From Planctomycetaceae bacterium UBA4732 (GTDB taxonomy: Bacteria; Planctomycetota; Planctomycetia; Gemmatales; Gemmataceae), in the NCBI GenBank assembly GCA_002404095.1, contig DHJA01000069.1, forward strand, positions 17,616 to 27,993: 10,378 nt of DNA. Reading direction: 5' to 3'. Position numbers and translations under genes: made by a program. Below the pieces are notes generated by a model. That model was not told the DNA's origin. It ran no database searches and was given only the letters and a program-made list of their open reading frames with translations. Of the stretch, positions 7,365-10,378 are shown one piece after another. Numbering within the stretch: the stretch's first letter is position 1; each line of letters starts with the position of its first letter.

Positions 7365-7487
7365 CCTCGTTCCCACGCTCTGCGTGGGAACGCACGCTGG
7401 GACGCTCTGCGTCCCGTCCCGCGAGAACACCAGACGCGACGCAGAGCGTCGCACCCTTGCGTTCCCACGCAGAGCGTGGGAACGAGG
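7365..7487. repeat. Nested REP-like inverted repeat
   Basis: A perfect 30-bp inverted repeat (7365-7394 with 7458-7487) encloses a second pair, GACGCTCTGCGTC (7401-7413) and GACGCAGAGCGTC (7438-7450). Each outer arm is itself a hairpin: GTTCCCACGC and GCGTGGGAAC around a 3-nt loop. Each inner arm is GACGC/GCGTC around 3 nt. The whole can fold as one long cruciform or four small hairpins. From memory, the GTTCCCACGC...GCGTGGGAAC core is dispersed in many GC-rich bacterial genomes, like REP/REPIN elements. It starts 2 nt after the kinase stop and ends 26 nt before amt, so it may act as an mRNA stabiliser or attenuator between them. Confidence 0.85.
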
Positions 7488-7513
7488 AGGAGACGGTACA
7501 AGGGAAACGACGG

Positions 7514-9211
7514 ATGAGCGTAGGTCAGGCGCCAAACCGACGATATACGACCTTGAAGCGCGGCGCCGTCGTCTTCCTGGCCGCTCTGACGTTGGGCCTG
7601 GCGTATCCATCTATCGGCCGTGCGGCCACGGCCGGCGAGGCCGATTCATCCGGCGTCAACTTGGAATGGACGCTCCTGGCCGGCTTCCTTGTCTTCTTCA
7701 TGCAAGTCGGTTTCGCCATGCTCGAAACCGGCATGGTCCGCGTCAAGAATGTAACGCATACAATGGCGATGAACATTGTCGTTTTTGCCGCCGGCACGTT
7801 GGGCTTCTGGCTGTGTGGCTACGCGATTCAGTCGGGCTTTCGGTGGGAGTTGCTGTGTCTGCGCGGCAACCCGGCGCCGGCCGTGCTGGCCTTATTCTTT
7901 TTCCATTTGATGTACATGGATACGGCGGCCACCATACCGACCGGGGCGATGGCCGAGCGCTGGCGGTTCCTGCCGTTCGTAATCTTCGCGCTGTTTATGA
8001 GCATGATTCTTTACCCGGTATACGCTCAATGGGTCTGGGATCACGAACACGGCTGGCTGGCGCGCCTTGGCGTAACGATGGGCCTCGGCCATGGCCACGT
8101 CGATTTCGCCGGCTCCTCCGTCGTCCATATGGTCGGAGGCGGCGCGGCTTTGGTGGGCGCCTACCTGATTGGGCCGCGTCTCGGCAAGTTCCGGCACGAC
8201 GGCCGAACCAACCCGCTGCCCGCCCATAACGTACCGATGTATATGGCGGGCGCGCTGATCCTGACTTTCGGCTGGTTCGGCTTCAACACCGGCGCCGCGC
8301 TCATGGTGGGCGATGCCGTGAGCGCCCGCGTGGCGGTCAACACCATTTTGGCCTGCGCCGCCGGCGCTTTCGCCTCAATGACCTATACCTGGATTCTGTA
8401 CAAGAAGCCCGACGCCAGTTTCCTTTGCAACGGCGCCCTGGCGGGCCTTGTGGCGATCACCGCCGGCTGCGCCTACGTCGTCCCGACCGCAGCCGTCCTG
8501 ATCGGTGCGGCGGCCGGCATCCTCGTGATCGGTAGCTGCCTGACGGTCGAGCGCGTGTTGAAGATCGACGACCCCGTCGGCGCGATCAGCGTTCACGGCG
8601 TCAACGGCGCCTGGGGCGTACTGGCGTTGGGCCTATTCGCCGACGGTACGCAGGGCGACGGCCTCAACGGCGTGCCCGGCGGCGTGGCGGGATTGTTTTA
8701 CGGCAACCCTTCGCAGCTCGCGGCGGAAGCAATCGGCCTGTCCGCAAACCTCCTCTGGGTGTTGCCGGTCACGCTGGTCTTCTTTTTAATTACCAAGCGG
8801 CTGGTCGGGTTGCGCGTGATGCCGATGGTGGAGTTGCAAGGTCTGGACGTCCCGGAATTGGGCACGGTGGGATACCAGATTGAAGACCCCAAGTTCTCGG
8901 AGAATCGCTACCGCTACGCCGACCCGCGCCCGGCCAGCGTACCGCCCAACCTGGGCAAAGTGTTCACGATTCAGGTCGAGGGCATCGACCTGGATGTAAT
9001 GCGGAAGATCTGGTCGGACCATTGCCAGATCGGCGATAGACCGCCCATGTCCGAGTTCAAGGCCGTCTATCCGTACATGACGACCGTGCGCGAGAATCGA
9101 TTCCGGTTTCGAGGAGGGGAACCGGAGACGGTGCGCACGAGCCTGGAACGACTGTTCCAGGAAGGGGCACGGGGAAGCCCCGTGAAGGCGCGCGTTGAAG
9201 AGGCGCCATAG
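7514..9211 (+). CDS. amt: Ammonium transporter, Amt family, with C-terminal extension
   Basis: Inner-membrane channel/transporter for ammonium uptake, normally a trimer. ATG 7514 is chosen because AAGGG lies about 9 nt upstream. The frame extends back to 7457 only through the REP-like repeat. The 565-residue product begins with a signal peptide (about residues 1-40: RR-rich, then AVVFLAALTLGLA, ending RAATA). About 11 membrane helices follow. Conserved features are QVGFAMLETGMVR, GAMAERWRF, Asp197 and His205 (DFAGSSVVH; the first pore histidine and conserved Asp of E. coli AmtB), FGWFGFN, and the second pore histidine His361 (SVHGVNGAWG). Two pore positions differ from E. coli: Tyr134 where AmtB has Phe107, and Ala261 where it has Ser219. 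After the normal end (near residue 457) there are about 108 extra cytosolic residues with a beta-alpha-beta look (FTIQVEGIDLDVMRKIW ... ETVRTSLERLF) that I do not recognise. No P-II gene adjoins it. It probably shares a transcript with the upstream kinase gene. Confidence 0.93.
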   Translation: MSVGQAPNRRYTTLKRGAVVFLAALTLGLAYPSIGRAATAGEADSSGVNLEWTLLAGFLVFFMQVGFAMLETGMVRVKNVTHTMAMNIVVFAAGTLGFWLCGYAIQSGFRWELLCLRGNPAPAVLALFFFHLMYMDTAATIPTGAMAERWRFLPFVIFALFMSMILYPVYAQWVWDHEHGWLARLGVTMGLGHGHVDFAGSSVVHMVGGGAALVGAYLIGPRLGKFRHDGRTNPLPAHNVPMYMAGALILTFGWFGFNTGAALMVGDAVSARVAVNTILACAAGAFASMTYTWILYKKPDASFLCNGALAGLVAITAGCAYVVPTAAVLIGAAAGILVIGSCLTVERVLKIDDPVGAISVHGVNGAWGVLALGLFADGTQGDGLNGVPGGVAGLFYGNPSQLAAEAIGLSANLLWVLPVTLVFFLITKRLVGLRVMPMVELQGLDVPELGTVGYQIEDPKFSENRYRYADPRPASVPPNLGKVFTIQVEGIDLDVMRKIWSDHCQIGDRPPMSEFKAVYPYMTTVRENRFRFRGGEPETVRTSLERLFQEGARGSPVKARVEEAP

Positions 9212-9216
9212 CCTAT

Positions 9217-9277
9217 CTTATAAGTCTTATAAGTCCTATAGGATCTATAGGACTCATAAGACCTATAGGACTTATGT
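9217..9277. repeat. AT-rich palindromic repeat cluster between amt and glnN
   Basis: This stretch is a run of near-identical short palindromes of the CTTATAAG and CCTATAGG types spaced about 9-10 nt apart. The best fold pairs 9224-9241 with 9245-9262: 17 of 18 bases pair around a GAT loop, with one A/C mismatch. It begins 5 nt after the amt stop and ends 47 nt before the glnN start. It has no terminal T-run. It may be a dispersed planctomycete repeat, a transcription end or a processing site. Its low GC content contrasts sharply with both flanking genes. Confidence 0.8.
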
Positions 9278-9324
9278 AGAGAGATTATTGTGACAAGTCG
9301 CTCACTCTATTACGAAGGCATCCC

Positions 9325-10378
9325 ATGAGTTCAAAGATCCGCCAAGACGCCATCCGGACGATTTCGACGACCCAGCACAAATTGGATCACGTCGATTTCA
9401 AGAAAACGCACCTCAAGGAACTGTTCGGCGCCGACGTCTTCAATGAGACCGTCCAGCACGAGCGGCTGCCCAAGGCCGTCTTCAAGGCGCTGCAGAAGAC
9501 CATCAAGCACGGCGCTCCACTCGACCCGACCGTGGCTGACGCCGTCGCCGCCGCCATGAAGGACTGGGCCATCGAGAAGGGCGCCACCCACTTCACCCAC
9601 CAGTTCCAGCCCATGACCGGGCTGACGGCCGAGAAGCACGACAGCTTCCTCCAGCCGAGCGGCGACGGCAAGGCCGTCCTCGAGTTTTCCGGCAAGGAAC
9701 TGGTAAAGGGCGAGCCGGACGCTTCGTCGTTCCCCTCCGGCGGAATCCGCGCCACCTTCGAGGCACGCGGCTACACCGCCTGGGATCCCACCAGCCCCGC
9801 CTACATCTTTGAAGGCCCCAACGGCGCCACCCTCGTTATTCCCACCGCCTTCGTGTCGTGGACCGGCGAAGCGCTGGACAAGAAGACGCCGCTGCTGCGC
9901 TCGATGGAGGCCCTCTCGAAGCAGGCGATCCGTGTGCTGCGGCTGTTCGGCAACACGACCGCCCAGCACGTCTTCACGACGGCCGGCCCCGAGCAAGAAT
10001 ACTTCCTCATCGACAAGTCCTTCTACTTCGCTCGGCCCGACCTGATCAACGCCGGCCGCACCCTCTTCGGCTGTCCGCCGCCTAAGGGCCAGGAGCTGGA
10101 GGATCAATACTTCGGCGCCATCCCCGAGCGCGTCATCGCTTGCATGGCCGATTGCGAGGCCGAGCTGTTCAAGCTGGGCGTTCCCGTCAAGACCCGGCAC
10201 AACGAAGTGGCGCCGAGCCAGTATGAACTGGCGCCTATTTTCGAGAACGCCAACCTCGCCACCGACCACCAGATGCTGACGATGGAGGTCATGCGCCGCA
10301 CCGCCCCTAAGTACGATCTTGTGACTCTGTTTCACGAGAAGCCGTTCGCCGGCATCAACGGCTCCGGCAAGCACAACA
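9325..10378 (+). CDS. glnN: Type III glutamine synthetase (partial, 5' half)
   Basis: Makes glutamine from glutamate, ammonium and ATP in the cytosol; the main ammonium-assimilating step. ATG 9325 has GAAGG 6 nt upstream. The frame is open for 351 codons to the right edge, about half of the roughly 700-730 residues usual for the GlnN/GSIII family. Recognised landmarks are the N-terminal type III region with [23 protein letters not shown], the metal/glutamate-site motif [10 protein letters not shown] (Glu223 and Glu225), [11 protein letters not shown] (291 onward) and [14 protein letters not shown] (338-351), all typical of GSIII and unlike the type I and II enzymes. Placed directly after amt, it links uptake to assimilation. 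The AT-rich palindromes upstream could separate its expression from amt. I found no clear promoter in the 47 bases before the gene. The missing half prevents checking the remaining active-site residues. Confidence 0.95.
   Translation, partial: MSSKIRQDAIRTISTTQHKLDHVDFKKTHLKELFGADVFNETVQHERLPKAVFKALQKTIKHGAPLDPTVADAVAAAMKDWAIEKGATHFTHQFQPMTGLTAEKHDSFLQPSGDGKAVLEFSGKELVKGEPDASSFPSGGIRATFEARGYTAWDPTSPAYIFEGPNGATLVIPTAFVSWTGEALDKKTPLLRSMEALSKQAIRVLRLFGNTTAQHVFTTAGPEQEYFLIDKSFYFARPDLINAGRTLFGCPPPKGQELEDQYFGAIPERVIACMADCEAELFKLGVPVKTRHNEVAPSQYELAPIFENANLATDHQMLTMEVMRRTAPKYDLVTLFHEKPFAGINGSGKHN

Noticed and set aside
7365..7487. Insertion sequence or CRISPR unit
   Set aside because: Only 63 bases lie between the outer arms, with no transposase. 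The arms are inverted rather than direct and there are no spacers.
7457..7513. Earlier TTG start for amt
   Set aside because: It would encode the REP-like repeat (RSHAERGNE), a common artefact of this palindrome, and would put a non-signal sequence ahead of the signal peptide.
9331..10374. Minus-strand open frame of 347 codons
   Set aside because: It is antisense to glnN, whose type III motifs are unmistakable. The reverse frame is a high-GC shadow.

Overview
The window looks like chromosomal DNA from a GC-rich planctomycete, most likely of the Gemmataceae/Gemmatales type. This rests on the combined gene content: a BBP2-type outer-membrane porin with a Pro/Ala-rich linker, a PP2C phosphatase fused to a Ser/Thr kinase, an Amt with a signal peptide and a long C-terminal tail, and a type III glutamine synthetase. 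Short nested-palindrome repeats between the genes fit too. The assignment is inference from recognised families, not from a marker gene.

Layout. Positions 1-748 (minus) hold the 5' part of a gene for an unrecognised secreted, cysteine-containing protein that runs off the left edge. Positions 918-2324 (minus) encode a beta-barrel porin. A 626-bp divergent intergenic region (2325-2950) carries promoter-like sequences and several inverted repeats. Four genes then run on the plus strand: an APC-superfamily amino-acid permease (2951-5377) with a repeat-bearing insertion of about 270 residues in a periplasmic loop; a tandem hairpin terminator (5407-5461); a PP2C phosphatase/Ser-Thr kinase fusion with a C-terminal membrane anchor (5489-7363); a nested REP-like inverted repeat (7365-7487); an ammonium transporter (7514-9211); an AT-rich palindromic repeat (9217-9277); and the first 351 codons of a type III glutamine synthetase (9325 to the right edge).

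How the genes may work together. The porin could admit small solutes through the outer membrane. The APC permease and Amt would bring amino acids or polyamines and ammonium across the inner membrane, and glutamine synthetase would assimilate ammonium into glutamine. The membrane-anchored phosphatase/kinase sits where many bacteria place a P-II (GlnK) gene beside amt, and no P-II gene is visible here. A phospho-signalling role in nitrogen uptake or assimilation is therefore an attractive inference, but the sequence does not prove it. No CRISPR array, tRNA, rRNA, transposase or phage gene was seen.
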